DNA of 12,934 nt from an uncultured Acidimicrobiaceae bacterium (GCA_903919215.1 CAIXHI010000491.1:1-12934); one strand, 5' to 3'. Counted from the first letter of the stretch, positions 1-8,014 are shown. The notes: generated by a model not told the origin, from the sequence alone. Made by a program: numbers and translations.

Positions 1-3000
1 GTCTGGCGTCCCTGGAACGTGTGCTCACCGGCGAACCGTGCGCCCAGCCACACGCGGGCAACGAACGATGGTGTCTGCGTCTCGAACACGTCGTAGTAGC
101 GCTTCAACGCGAGCAGGATGAACGAGTTCTCCTGCACATTGTCCCACCTACCGCGCACCTTGTCGGCCAACAGTCCGGTGACGACCTTGGGGATCAGGTC
201 GCTGCGCGGATCGTTGGCGATCAGCGCGTCCAGCACGATGCCGTCGGTGCGCCGATCACTCTGCATCACCAAGTACGAACCGTCGCCGTAGCCGGTGGTG
301 AAGTTGGCGGCGGCTGCGGTCTCGACGGCGCGGTTGCTGATCGTGCGCGCGATCTCGGTCTTCATCGCACCGTTGCCGACAGCAGTCCACAGCCATGCGA
401 GCGCGTCGACCGACAGGTCGGCCTTGCGGTCGCGGTACAGCTGCTCGGACTTGGCGGTGTCGCCTGCGCCTGCCAGCGAACGGACCCACAGCGCATACGC
501 GCTGATCGTGTCGCGTTCGTGTTCCCCGTATGTCGACGGGATGTACGACTCGATGTTGGCGATGTGGTTCATCACCCGGTCGTAGAGGTCGCGGGGTACC
601 AGATAGCCCTCGGCCTTGGCGACCGTCAGCGCGTGTGCGACCTGCACCGAGTCGAACGGTTCGGAGGTGTCGCCTCTGCGCCACCACGGGAACCCGCCAT
701 CGTCGTTCTGCATCGCGACGAGACCGGCGATATCAGCCTTCACCGCGGCGTCGATCGCTGCTGCGGTGGGCATCCCTTGCGTGTCGAACGCCGTGAGCAC
801 CTTGCGCAGTGCGGCGATCGACATGATGCGGGTGGCCCGGCCGTCGCTGGACTCGTACGGGTACTGCACGATGTACAGCACCGCGTCGGTGAGCGCCTGC
901 AACGAGGTCGACGATGTGCTGACCTGAAGCCCGCCGAACTGCGGGATCACACCGGTGGGAGCGACGAGCGGTTGGTCGACGGCGCCGGAGTCCACGGTGC
1001 CATAGGTGGCGAAGGCCTCGGAGGTCGCCGGTGTGTAGACCGGCAGTTCCACCGTCGCCGAGTCGGATATCTCGCCGCTGACCGCGGTGACGCGGAACGC
1101 TGCGGTGCCGGCCTGCACCGTCGTCACCGGGAAGCGCACCTCGACGCGGCCATTGGCAGGCACGGTGACCGTGGTGCCCTGCGGGGCGCCGGGTGCCAGG
1201 TTGGCGGTCTCCAGCACCACGTCGACGGACATCGCCGCGTTCGTCTGGTTCTGCAGCACGACCGGCAGCTCGAACGAGTCGCCGTAGTTCGCGAACCGTG
1301 GGGCCGAAGGCCGCACCGCCAGCGGCAGGCGGGCGGTGATGTTCGATTCGGCGCTGCCAAAGCGATCGGCGCCGCTGACCGCGACCACCATCACGCGGTA
1401 GCGGGTGAGGTTGTCGGGCAACGTGACATCGACGGACGCGGTGCCGTCGGCTCCCGTGGTGACCGTGGGTTGGAACAGCGCGAGGGCGTCGAAGTTCGAG
1501 CGCACGGCGACGGGCTTGCCGGTCGAACCCTTCCCGCCACCCGAGCTGTCGCCACCCGACGCGTCGGGGGACGCGGCACCAGTGGTGGTGGGCGTGTACT
1601 GGTCGTCCGAGTTCGAGGACTCATCCGAGGTAAGGCCGCCACCGTCGTTGCCGTTCGAACGGTCGAGGGTGGCTGGGTCGACGAGCGCGATCTGCGCACG
1701 GGAGAACGCCGTGGTGAGCGAGTCCCACGTGGCCCCGTAGAACAGGCCGAGCGGGTCGGCGAGCTGGTAGCCGGACAACGCGAGCACCGCCTCGTCGACG
1801 ACGACGACGGCGAACTCAGCACCCTGCACTGGCGCACCCTTGGCGTCGGTGACCTTCACATCGATCGCTGTCGATCCGCCAGGGGCGAGTTCGGTCTGAC
1901 GCGGCACTGCCGTGACGGTGAGCGTGCGCGACACCGGCGGCACCGACAGCACCAACGACCCCACCGCGTACGCGGGGCGCTGTGGCGCATCGGGCAGGGC
2001 AGTGCCGTCGTCGGCTGTGCGCGTGGTGGCACCAACCACTTCCACACCGAGCGTCAGTTGCGGGACGTCGGCTTCGGAGACGGGCACCTGCACCACGGCG
2101 CTGCCGCTGACGACGGTGAACCGCTGCGTGCTGCGCACACCGTTGCGTACCACCGTCAGCAGGCCCTCGCCCATCGCGAACGGTGCCTGCACCAGCAGCT
2201 CGGCGGTGTCACCAGTGGCGTACGTCGCCTTGTCGGGCACGACCGTCAGCACACCCTGTTCGACACCACGGGTGGGCTGGCTCTCGGCCCCGCTCACCCA
2301 GGTGGTGAGCTCGCTGCGGTTGTGCCCTCCCGCGCTGCCGGCGACCACTGCGGTCACCTTGTACTGGCCGCCGACGGCGGTGTCGAAGTTGCACGACGAC
2401 GGCGCCGACGACGAGGTGACGTGGCACGTCTGCGGGTCGACGACGACCTCGGTCCAAGTGCCGTTCACGTACTTCGACTCAACCTTGCCGGCGACGACGT
2501 CGAACGCCACACCGGACTGCACGCCACCGTCGATCCCGGTGACGACCGCTTCGACGGTGAGCGGATCGCCCTGGCGGACGAACGTACGCGTGGATCGCAA
2601 CCCGACGTAACGGTCGGCCGCATGCACCAACATCGCGGTGGTGTCGCTCCAGGCCTGACGGTTCACATCAGTGACCGTCGCCTGCGCGCTCACCGACACC
2701 GGCAGATCGGGCAGTGCACCGTCGGCACCCTCGAACCCGAGTTGCAGATAGTGCGTTCCCGACGCGTCGGTGGTGCCGTGGTACTGCGCCACCTGACTCT
2801 CGCCCGTAGGGCCGCAGCACGGCATGGAGTCGCTGACCATTCCGCTCGTGGCCATTTCGCGCATGTCGGGTACGTTCCACCACGGTGCCCAGATGCCAAA
2901 CGTGAAGTCGGTCCAGCCCGGAGGGGCGTAGGTCGCGGCGGTGGTGGTGACCAACCAGTCGACCGGCGAGGACGCCAGTGGGCCGCCGGCGTAGTACGTG

Positions 3001-5426
3001 CCCGTCGCCGCCAACGTGGCGGGCGTGGTGCTGACGTACGGGCCTTCACTCTCGGCCCGCGTGGTGACCTCGAACTCGGGTCGGCGGTATTGCTGGATCT
3101 GGAACTGGTGCGAGTAGTCGGCCGAATCCAGCGCAGCTTCGCCGTGCAGCGACAACTGCAAGAACGCCTGGCCGAGGTCGGCAGTCGCGGGGATGGCGAG
3201 CGACAGGTCGAAGCCACCCAGTCCGCGCACTTTGGTGGTGCCCTTCAGGATCTGGTTGCCGTATGCGTCGGTGACGATGTAGTCGATGGTGTCGCCGGCG
3301 CGCAGCGACACCAGGTCGGCGGCACCGCTCACCGTGAGTCGCCGCACCCACCCCTTGACCCGCATCGTCTCGCCCGGTTGGTAGACCTGCCGGTCGTCGA
3401 ACACATACCAACGCGCCTGGTCGCGCAGCGTCTGGCGGACAGCGTTCACCTGCATGATCGCGGTCTTGTCGCCGACAGTGGCGACGACCACGCCGTACCC
3501 GTCGTCGGGCACTGTCGTCGGCAACGGCAGTGTCGCCTGACCCTGCGCATCGGTGGTGACGGCAGCAGCGGCGGCGTAGCGAACGGACACACCTTGGACC
3601 GGTGTACCCGTGCGCAGGTCGGTGGCCCACACGTAGGCGCTCGTCGCGTCGGCCAACACATCGACGCCGAATGTGGTGCTCTGCACCCACGTCAGCGCCG
3701 GCCGGTTCTGCCAGTAGTCGTTCGAGTTCGGAGCGACGTTCGGCACCGGCTCGACGAGCACTATCACCTGTCCGGCCGCACCGTGCAGCACGCCGGAGAG
3801 GTCGATGTCGGTGACAACCGCTGCGTCCTTGGTGTTCTTCACGCTGAGCGTGGCGTCGGACAGCACCGCCCAACCGGGCAACTGCACACCTTGTGCATCA
3901 CGAGCGCTGGCATAGCGCGCGTACTCAGCGAACTTCGCCGGGTCAGCAGCGAACACCCGCACACGGAGCGTGTCGTGGTTGACCGTCAACACCGAGAGTT
4001 GCTGTGCGGTGGCGAACGGATCGAGCGTGGTGATCGGCTGGAACTGTTGGATCGACGGCGACGCCGAACCGATGGACACCTTCACCTTGGTGTCGCTGCC
4101 GAGCGTCTGCCCGTACAAGTCGGTGAACGACGCCGGGACGGAGATCTCGTACGTGGTGCGGCCGAGTGTGCTGCCGCCGATGACCATCGTGCCGCCCTGC
4201 AACGAGACCTGCATACCGGCCAATGCGGGCGACACCACGACCTTGCCGACGTCGCTGTGCAGCACGTCGAGCACGTTGTTGAACTGCACGTAGATCTGAC
4301 TACCGGGAGGGCACTGGTCGCCCGAGGAGCAGTTCGTCTCCTGGATCCGCAGCGGTGCATAGGTGCGGGCGTGGAATGTGGCCGCCGTCGCAGTGGTGGC
4401 GGGGCCTTCCGCCGAGGGGGTTCCGGGACCGATGACGATGGTGAGCGCAGCGTCGGTGGACAATTTCTCCGTTGCCCGGAACGCGACCCAGCGACCAGCC
4501 TCGGTGGACTCGCTGATCATGCGCGCCGTGTCGTCGGCGGCGATCTCGGCGGCGGTCGCCACACGCACCGGCACGTCCTTGCCGTTCGCCTGCAGGTGCA
4601 CAGTGGCCAACACTGCGGCCGGGTCGACACGTTGGTCGAAGGCGGCGATGAACACCTGGTCGAGCGGCAGGCTCTCGGCCTGCGGGCTGAGCGATACGAC
4701 GGTGGGCGGCGGCGTGGTGAACGTAAACGTCACCGCCTGTGCAAGCACTCCTCCGGTGGCCGACTTCGTACCCTTGGGAACCTCGACGATGAACGTGGTG
4801 GCCATCGGCAGACGATCGACGGTGTCGCTCGTGGCGTCGAAGCGCAGTGTGCGAGTGCCGATCCATTGCCAGTGTCCGGGTACGGCGGGGGTCAGCCTCA
4901 CCGGCACGGCGGCGGCATCCAGTTGGCCGACCGTGGTGACCGGCACCATCGGTTGGTCGAACGTGATCGACAGGTACGGGGCGATCGGCACGGCACCGTC
5001 GGGTTGATGGCGCAGCACGTGCAGCGCGCCGGTGGGCACGGTGTCGGGAGGTGTGGTCTCACCCGGCGGGAAGACGATGTCGAGCGTGCGACCGGCCCGC
5101 GGCGGCGGCGTCGTCTGGGTCGGCCAGTTGAACTGCTGCTGCAGCGTCGCACCAGTGAGGAACTCCGGCAGCAGCGCCAGGATCTCGCGCAAGCGCTGTG
5201 CCGACAGGTCGTCGCCAGTGACGATTGGTGTCGTCGCGGTGGCGCCCGTCTGGGCGGTGCCTTCCGACAAGTGCAGACCGAACAAGCGCGGCGCTCCAGC
5301 CGACCAGGTGTCATTGGCCGTCACCGTTGACGACGTCTGCGGTGAATGGCCATCGTCGCAGGCGGCGGCGAACAGACCGACCGCCACCAACAGCGCTGTG
5401 TACCGACGAACCCGCACTCGTCTCAT
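1..5426 (-). CDS. Alpha-2-macroglobulin-family lipoprotein lacking the thioester (3' end outside window)
   Basis: Seen: 1808 codons run without a stop from ATG at 5426 to the left edge. GAGGGAG lies 7 nt upstream of the ATG. The N-terminus is basic, then hydrophobic, ending LFAAAC with Cys23 as probable lipidation site, so the protein should be exported and membrane-anchored. Family hallmarks appear in order: Ig/MG-like beta domains; VYQPGETM with Tyr682; VVVDEAVLALSGYQ with Asp1211-Glu1212; a Ser/Gly/Asp/Thr-rich linker at about 1250-1306; VRSNF at 1308-1312 followed by LPDNLT; the helical TED domain with YPYESSDG; and near the edge VQENSFILLALKRYYDVFE. Known: bacterial members are thought to trap foreign proteases in the cell envelope, and thioester-bearing ones carry CxEQ. 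Here Ser1526, Asp1528 and Gly1529 replace Cys, Glu and Gln, so no thioester can form. The Ser-rich linker is where a bait region would lie. Such genes often neighbour a class C penicillin-binding protein gene; that side is outside the window. Family assignment is very secure; function is inferred. Confidence 0.93.
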   Translation of the reverse strand, partial: MRRVRVRRYTALLVAVGLFAAACDDGHSPQTSSTVTANDTWSAGAPRLFGLHLSEGTAQTGATATTPIVTGDDLSAQRLREILALLPEFLTGATLQQQFNWPTQTTPPPRAGRTLDIVFPPGETTPPDTVPTGALHVLRHQPDGAVPIAPYLSITFDQPMVPVTTVGQLDAAAVPVRLTPAVPGHWQWIGTRTLRFDATSDTVDRLPMATTFIVEVPKGTKSATGGVLAQAVTFTFTTPPPTVVSLSPQAESLPLDQVFIAAFDQRVDPAAVLATVHLQANGKDVPVRVATAAEIAADDTARMISESTEAGRWVAFRATEKLSTDAALTIVIGPGTPSAEGPATTATAATFHARTYAPLRIQETNCSSGDQCPPGSQIYVQFNNVLDVLHSDVGKVVVSPALAGMQVSLQGGTMVIGGSTLGRTTYEISVPASFTDLYGQTLGSDTKVKVSIGSASPSIQQFQPITTLDPFATAQQLSVLTVNHDTLRVRVFAADPAKFAEYARYASARDAQGVQLPGWAVLSDATLSVKNTKDAAVVTDIDLSGVLHGAAGQVIVLVEPVPNVAPNSNDYWQNRPALTWVQSTTFGVDVLADATSAYVWATDLRTGTPVQGVSVRYAAAAAVTTDAQGQATLPLPTTVPDDGYGVVVATVGDKTAIMQVNAVRQTLRDQARWYVFDDRQVYQPGETMRVKGWVRRLTVSGAADLVSLRAGDTIDYIVTDAYGNQILKGTTKVRGLGGFDLSLAIPATADLGQAFLQLSLHGEAALDSADYSHQFQIQQYRRPEFEVTTRAESEGPYVSTTPATLAATGTYYAGGPLASSPVDWLVTTTAATYAPPGWTDFTFGIWAPWWNVPDMREMATSGMVSDSMPCCGPTGESQVAQYHGTTDASGTHYLQLGFEGADGALPDLPVSVSAQATVTDVNRQAWSDTTAMLVHAADRYVGLRSTRTFVRQGDPLTVEAVVTGIDGGVQSGVAFDVVAGKVESKYVNGTWTEVVVDPQTCHVTSSSAPSSCNFDTAVGGQYKVTAVVAGSAGGHNRSELTTWVSGAESQPTRGVEQGVLTVVPDKATYATGDTAELLVQAPFAMGEGLLTVVRNGVRSTQRFTVVSGSAVVQVPVSEADVPQLTLGVEVVGATTRTADDGTALPDAPQRPAYAVGSLVLSVPPVSRTLTVTAVPRQTELAPGGSTAIDVKVTDAKGAPVQGAEFAVVVVDEAVLALSGYQLADPLGLFYGATWDSLTTAFSRAQIALVDPATLDRSNGNDGGGLTSDESSNSDDQYTPTTTGAASPDASGGDSSGGGKGSTGKPVAVRSNFDALALFQPTVTTGADGTASVDVTLPDNLTRYRVMVVAVSGADRFGSAESNITARLPLAVRPSAPRFANYGDSFELPVVLQNQTNAAMSVDVVLETANLAPGAPQGTTVTVPANGRVEVRFPVTTVQAGTAAFRVTAVSGEISDSATVELPVYTPATSEAFATYGTVDSGAVDQPLVAPTGVIPQFGGLQVSTSSTSLQALTDAVLYIVQYPYESSDGRATRIMSIAALRKVLTAFDTQGMPTAAAIDAAVKADIAGLVAMQNDDGGFPWWRRGDTSEPFDSVQVAHALTVAKAEGYLVPRDLYDRVMNHIANIESYIPSTYGEHERDTISAYALWVRSLAGAGDTAKSEQLYRDRKADLSVDALAWLWTAVGNGAMKTEIARTISNRAVETAAAANFTTGYGDGSYLVMQSDRRTDGIVLDALIANDPRSDLIPKVVTGLLADKVRGRWDNVQENSFILLALKRYYDVFETQTPSFVARVWLGARFAGEHTFQGRQ

Positions 5427-5446
5427 GTCATGACTCCCTCGTTCGC

Positions 5447-5475
5447 AGTATGAACTGCGTGGCCTTGGACGTCAC
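5447..5475 (-). promoter_or_regulatory. Candidate promoter of the macroglobulin gene
   Basis: On the minus strand GTGACG (5475-5470) and CATACT (5452-5447) are separated by 17 nt, each matching 4 of 6 bases of the -35 and -10 consensus. It sits in the 92-nt gap after the SDR stop codon and would give a short leader holding the GAGGGAG ribosome-binding site at 5440-5434. If real, the lipoprotein gene can be transcribed apart from the SDR gene; read-through remains possible. Similarity to consensus is only moderate. Confidence 0.3.
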
Positions 5476-5518
5476 GCGCGTCGGGTGTGGTTCCCCCGAA
5501 TACCTGGGTGGGGTGCGA

Positions 5519-6412
5519 TCAGCCGCCGAGGCCGCGGGGAGCGGCGCCGAGCATCTTGCGCAGACCGAGGCCGACTTCTTCGATGGTGACGGCTTCGCCG
5601 GACTTGCTGTTGAAACTTTCGGCGATGGTCCAGGTCTGCACGCGGCTGACGACGTTGCCATCGACCCGCAGCACTTGGCCGCTGAACCAACCGGCCTCTT
5701 CGCTGACCAGCCAGGCGACGACGGGCGACATGTTGGCCGGGTCGAGCTTGTCCCATGCGCCGCTCTCGTCGGCTTCGCGGCCGACGGTGGCGAGCATGCG
5801 GGTGGCAGCGATCGGCGAGACGGCGTTGGCGGTGACGCCATAGCGCTCCATCTCCAGGGCGGTGAGCAACATCATCGTGGCGATACCCGATTTGGCCGAG
5901 CCGTAGTTGACCTGACCGACGTTGCCGAACAGGCCGGCGCCCGAGGTGGTGCTGACGATGCGCCCGCTGACCTTCTTGCCAGCCTTCTTCGCGTCGCGCC
6001 AGTAGGTGCACGCGTGGCGAGTGAGGTTGAACGTGCCCTTCAGGTGCACGGCGATGATCGCGTCGAACTCGTCCTCGCTCATCGCGGCCAGCATGCGGTC
6101 GCGCAGGAAGCCGGCGTTGTTGACGACACCGTGGAGGTCGCCGAACTGCTCGACCGTGCGGGCCACGAGTGCGCCCATCCCCTCGAAGTCGGTCACCGAG
6201 GTGCCGTCGGCGATGGCGGTGCCGCCCATACCCTTGATCTCGGCGACCACCTGCTCGGCCGGCGACTCTTCCGTCGCCTCACCGCGGATGCCCACACCGA
6301 GGTCGTTGACCACGACCGTCGCGCCGGCGCGTGCCAGTTCGATGCAGTGCGCGCGGCCCAGGCCGCGGCCACCGCCAGTGACGATGACCACTCTTCCGTC
6401 GAGCATTCCCAC
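5519..6412 (-). CDS. SDR-family NAD(P)-dependent dehydrogenase, HSD17B4-like
   Basis: 297 aa, a full-length classical-type short-chain dehydrogenase. Seen: the Rossmann glycine motif TGGGRGLG at residues 12-19, Asp37 after the second beta strand, NNAG at 98-101, catalytic Ser157, and Tyr170-xxx-Lys174. The VNDLGVGIRGEATEESPAEQVV segment region after beta-2 is typical of the dehydrogenase domain of peroxisomal multifunctional enzyme type 2 (HSD17B4) and its bacterial relatives, which oxidise 3-hydroxyacyl-CoA or steroid alcohols. The acidic residue after beta-2 favours NAD over NADP. Start: GTG at 6412 is preferred over ATG at 6406 because AGGGAGA (6426-6420) lies 7 nt before the GTG. The gene stands alone, followed after 92 nt by the lipoprotein gene, and a perfect inverted repeat lies 37 nt upstream. 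The family is certain; the substrate is not known. A role in lipid or steroid catabolism is inference, supported by the acyl-CoA genes further right. Confidence 0.92.
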   Translation of the reverse strand: MGMLDGRVVIVTGGGRGLGRAHCIELARAGATVVVNDLGVGIRGEATEESPAEQVVAEIKGMGGTAIADGTSVTDFEGMGALVARTVEQFGDLHGVVNNAGFLRDRMLAAMSEDEFDAIIAVHLKGTFNLTRHACTYWRDAKKAGKKVSGRIVSTTSGAGLFGNVGQVNYGSAKSGIATMMLLTALEMERYGVTANAVSPIAATRMLATVGREADESGAWDKLDPANMSPVVAWLVSEEAGWFSGQVLRVDGNVVSRVQTWTIAESFNSKSGEAVTIEEVGLGLRKMLGAAPRGLGG

Positions 6413-6448
6413 GATGACGTCTCCCTGTACTCAGATGTGCGGGGAACA

Positions 6449-6468
6449 GTTTGACAGAAGCGTCAAAC
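6449..6468. promoter_or_regulatory. Probable operator upstream of the SDR gene
   Basis: The site is a perfect inverted repeat with 7-bp arms, GTTTGAC and GTCAAAC, separated by 6 nt. It lies 37 nt upstream of the SDR GTG start, where a promoter is expected, and the left arm read on the minus strand also resembles a -35 box. Size and symmetry suit a dimeric repressor of the TetR or GntR type, which commonly control lipid-catabolism genes in actinobacteria. No regulator gene is adjacent, so the binding protein is unknown. Confidence 0.5.
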
Positions 6469-6861
6469 CTTCGTTCAACCCAGGCGCGGCTCCGTCACCC
6501 GCCGGCGCCGGCTGCACCCCCCTACTCGTGTGCACAGCGACAATTCAGAAGGCCCCACCGCTGCGTCCGGCGCATTTCGGCAGCCATTCGTGGCTCGAAC
6601 TCGCGAATCACGCGGTCTGGTCACACGCTGGCCTCGTGCTTCCGTCGTCGGTGTGTGACATGAACGGGAGGGGGCCGATCTGCGACACGCCGTGGTGCAC
6701 CGCTGATCGGGCAGGTGGGGCGGTTCCTGGGAACCGTCCCCAGGAAGCGACCACCAAGAGCACAGGCCGAGTCCCGTGGCTGCAGCGTGTGGGTCCTGCG
6801 TCGCAGGAGGCGCACCCGCAGCTCGAAGCCGCACCTATGGCAGGTATGCGTGGCGCGTCGG
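6469..6861. other. Intergenic stretch with no convincing gene
   Basis: This stretch lies between the SDR gene's upstream region and the end of the left HTH gene. Open frames exist on both strands, but none shows a recognisable protein pattern, a ribosome-binding site or family resemblance; they are arginine-, serine- and proline-rich translations typical of non-coding GC-rich DNA. It holds a strong hairpin at 6717-6740 and a looser 6-bp inverted repeat (CCGATC/GATCGG) around 6675-6710. No tRNA cloverleaf was seen. Confidence 0.6.
6717..6740. terminator. Strong hairpin downstream of the left toxin/HTH module
   Basis: The arms GGGGCGGTTCC and GGAACCGTCCC pair over 11 positions, including one G-T pair, around a 2-nt centre; as RNA the innermost pair must open to give a 4-nt loop. 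It lies about 120 nt beyond the stop codon of the minus-strand HTH gene, so it may end that transcript. There is no T-run on either side, so a classical intrinsic terminator is not proven; a protein-binding palindrome is the alternative. Confidence 0.4.
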
Positions 6862-7122
6862 CTATACGGCGACCTTCGAGTACTTCCTCTGGGCTGCCTG
6901 CTTCGAGACACCCAACATGGCGCCGATCTCCGACCACGACCGATGGGCGCGCCGAGCAGAACGAATGGCCTCGGCCAAGGCCGCATCGAGGTCTCCGCGC
7001 TGTTCGGCGAGCTCGGCGATCGCGCGTAGCGACTGGGTGTCAGCGACCACCAGGTCTCCTGGTTCGACCGTGTCGGCCCACGCTTCGAGAGCCTTTGTTC
7101 GTGCTGCTCGTGTTGTACTCAT
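6862..7122 (-). CDS. Small helix-turn-helix protein, putative antitoxin (left module)
   Basis: 86 aa from ATG at 7122. Seen: a mostly alpha-helical, Ala/Glu/Arg-rich protein whose last 25 residues form a helix-turn-helix: HRSWSEIGAMLGVSKQAAQRKY at about 60-81, the pattern W-x-x-I-G-x-x-L-G-x-S-x-Q-A-A found in small actinobacterial DNA-binding domains. ATG at 7122 is preferred over GTG at 7134 because it forms a 4-nt ATGA overlap with the stop of the upstream gene, and GGAGG lies directly before it, though only 2 nt away. The C-terminus matches the right-hand HTH protein (9553-9834); the N-termini hardly match. Inference: it acts as antitoxin and autorepressor to the adjacent small protein, with the variable N-terminal part making the specific contact. 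It could instead be a plain regulator. The function is not demonstrated for this family as far as I can tell. Confidence 0.75.
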   Translation of the reverse strand: MSTTRAARTKALEAWADTVEPGDLVVADTQSLRAIAELAEQRGDLDAALAEAIRSARRAHRSWSEIGAMLGVSKQAAQRKYSKVAV

Positions 7123-7355
7123 TTCCTCCACCACCCCTTCAGGAACTTGCCTCTGGCCGGCATCGCGTGGATGACGGCGACGCCCTCTCGGTCTTCGACC
7201 ACACCAACCTCCAACGGTTCACCAGCTCGCGAAGGCCCAATGAACATCGTGACCGCCGGATCGTCGGTCTCGAAGGCTCGCCAGTGATGTCGAATTGCGT
7301 GGGACATGTCATCGTCGTCGACGCCGTGCTTTCGTGCTGCTGGCTCGACGTCCAC
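7119..7355 (-). CDS. BrnT/RelE-like small protein, putative toxin (left module)
   Basis: 78 aa, first gene of the left module. Seen: ARKHGV at 7-12, an Asp-rich turn, HA-x-RH at 19-23, a hydrophobic strand with FIGPS at 38-42, LEVGV at 48-52 and IHAMPARGKF at 62-71. The order KHGV near the start, then beta strands, then a basic C-terminal segment recalls BrnT-type toxins of the RelE superfamily, which are ribosome-dependent or free RNases. The resemblance is by pattern, not exact motif, so the toxin call is inference. The right paralogue (9335-9556) shares all these blocks. The start is GTG 7355, the only possible one after an in-frame TAG. No ribosome-binding site is visible, and a -10 box ends 6 nt upstream, which points to leaderless translation. 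Toxin-before-antitoxin order is as in brnTA and higBA. Confidence 0.72.
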   Translation of the reverse strand: MDVEPAARKHGVDDDDMSHAIRHHWRAFETDDPAVTMFIGPSRAGEPLEVGVVEDREGVAVIHAMPARGKFLKGWWRK

Positions 7356-7361
7356 GACAAC

Positions 7362-7390
7362 AGGCTACGACAGGTCGAGCCCTCCGTCAA
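7362..7390 (-). promoter_or_regulatory. Promoter of the left toxin/HTH module
   Basis: On the minus strand TTGACG (7390-7385) and TAGCCT (7367-7362) are spaced exactly 17 nt apart, a good sigma-70/SigA-type promoter. The -10 box ends 6 nt before the GTG start at 7355, so transcription would begin at or next to the start codon and the mRNA would be leaderless. The -35 box is one half of the palindrome at 7385-7402, so a protein bound there would block RNA polymerase. Confidence 0.6.
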
Positions 7391-7402
7391 CATCTGTTGA
7401 CG
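7385..7402. promoter_or_regulatory. Perfect 18-bp palindrome, probable operator of the left module
   Basis: CGTCAACATCTGTTGACG has perfect 8-bp arms around a TC centre. It overlaps the -35 box of the promoter that drives the toxin gene. A similar site, CATCAA-N6-TTGACG, stands in front of the paralogous right module, so the arrangement CRTCAA-N6-TTGACG is shared. The likely ligand is the HTH protein encoded by the module, as in autoregulated toxin-antitoxin operons; this is inference. Confidence 0.6.
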
Positions 7403-7461
7403 CTGTCTTGGGTGCCGCATCCACGCCTATCGGCAGTACGGTGCGACCTTTGGGTTGCCGA

Positions 7462-7862
7462 TCAGATCTCAATGTCGTCGGTGCCGTCGTGACCAAAGAA
7501 GTGGTGCTGCTCGAGCTTCCGCACAAGCGGCACGGCGATGGCGAGGGCGACCAGAGCGCCAATCCAGCCGAAGATCATTCCGATGAGCCCAACGATGGCG
7601 AGCGTCAGGAGGAGTTGGCGGCGCGCTGATTCGGACTTGGCGTGGGGAGCACCTTCATCCCGGCTTCGGGATTCGACCGGATTGCGTCCATCGCTCGCTG
7701 ATTGCCACGATCGAGCCAGCCGAGGAGGCGATGTCGCGCCATCACGCCTTCCGCTCTGATCGCTTCACCATGGGCGCACATTGCCTCAACTGCGCTGGGA
7801 TGTCCAGCGAGCAGATCGATCCCTCTTTGTATGTCAAGTGCCTTGGTGGAGTGGTCGAGGGC
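7462..7862 (-). pseudogene. Broken gene for a small membrane protein, 5'-truncated and frameshifted
   Basis: Two adjacent minus-strand frames look coding. The first (about 7862 to the TGA at 7605) reads ALDHSTKALDIQRG, a helical segment, then HRLLGWLDRGNQRAMDAIR. The second (about 7660 to the TGA at 7462) contains ARRQLLLTLAIVGLIGMI and FGWIGALVALAIAVPLVRK, a 30-residue hydrophobic stretch, and ends HHFFGHDGTDDIEI. Neither frame has a proper start: the first stays open up to about 7955 with no ATG, GTG or TTG before ATG 7781, and the second has no start before its hydrophobic part. The simplest reading is a single gene for a soluble helical domain plus a C-terminal membrane anchor, broken by a frameshift near 7625-7660 and lacking its 5' end, which faces the IS110 element. 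The family is not recognised. Two short intact overlapping genes are a less likely alternative. Confidence 0.5.
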
Positions 7863-8014
7863 GCGGCGAGGCTGCCTCTGGTCGGGGCTCGGTGATGGGC
7901 GTAGGGTTTTCGGTGGGTCCGGGAGTGGCTCGTCCGAAGTGCCGGTGATTCAGGACAGTGGCCGGCCGCGCTGGTTGAAGAGTCGTTTCCTGGTTGCCCT
8001 CCCGGGCCCGCTTG

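Noticed and set aside
21..5330. Very long open frame on the plus strand (1769 codons) across the left 5.3 kb
   Set aside because: It is antisense to the macroglobulin gene, is rich in Arg, His, Gly and Val as expected for the complement of a G/C-third-position gene, and shows no domain pattern. The minus frame has unmistakable family motifs.
5225..6454. Plus-strand open frame of 409 codons opposite the SDR gene
   Set aside because: Antisense shadow of the SDR gene and of the lipoprotein 5' end; no motif, and the SDR frame has all catalytic residues.
6006..7400. Plus-strand open frame of 464 codons
   Set aside because: It spans the SDR gene, an intergenic region and the left toxin/HTH module on the opposite strand, with no protein family signal.
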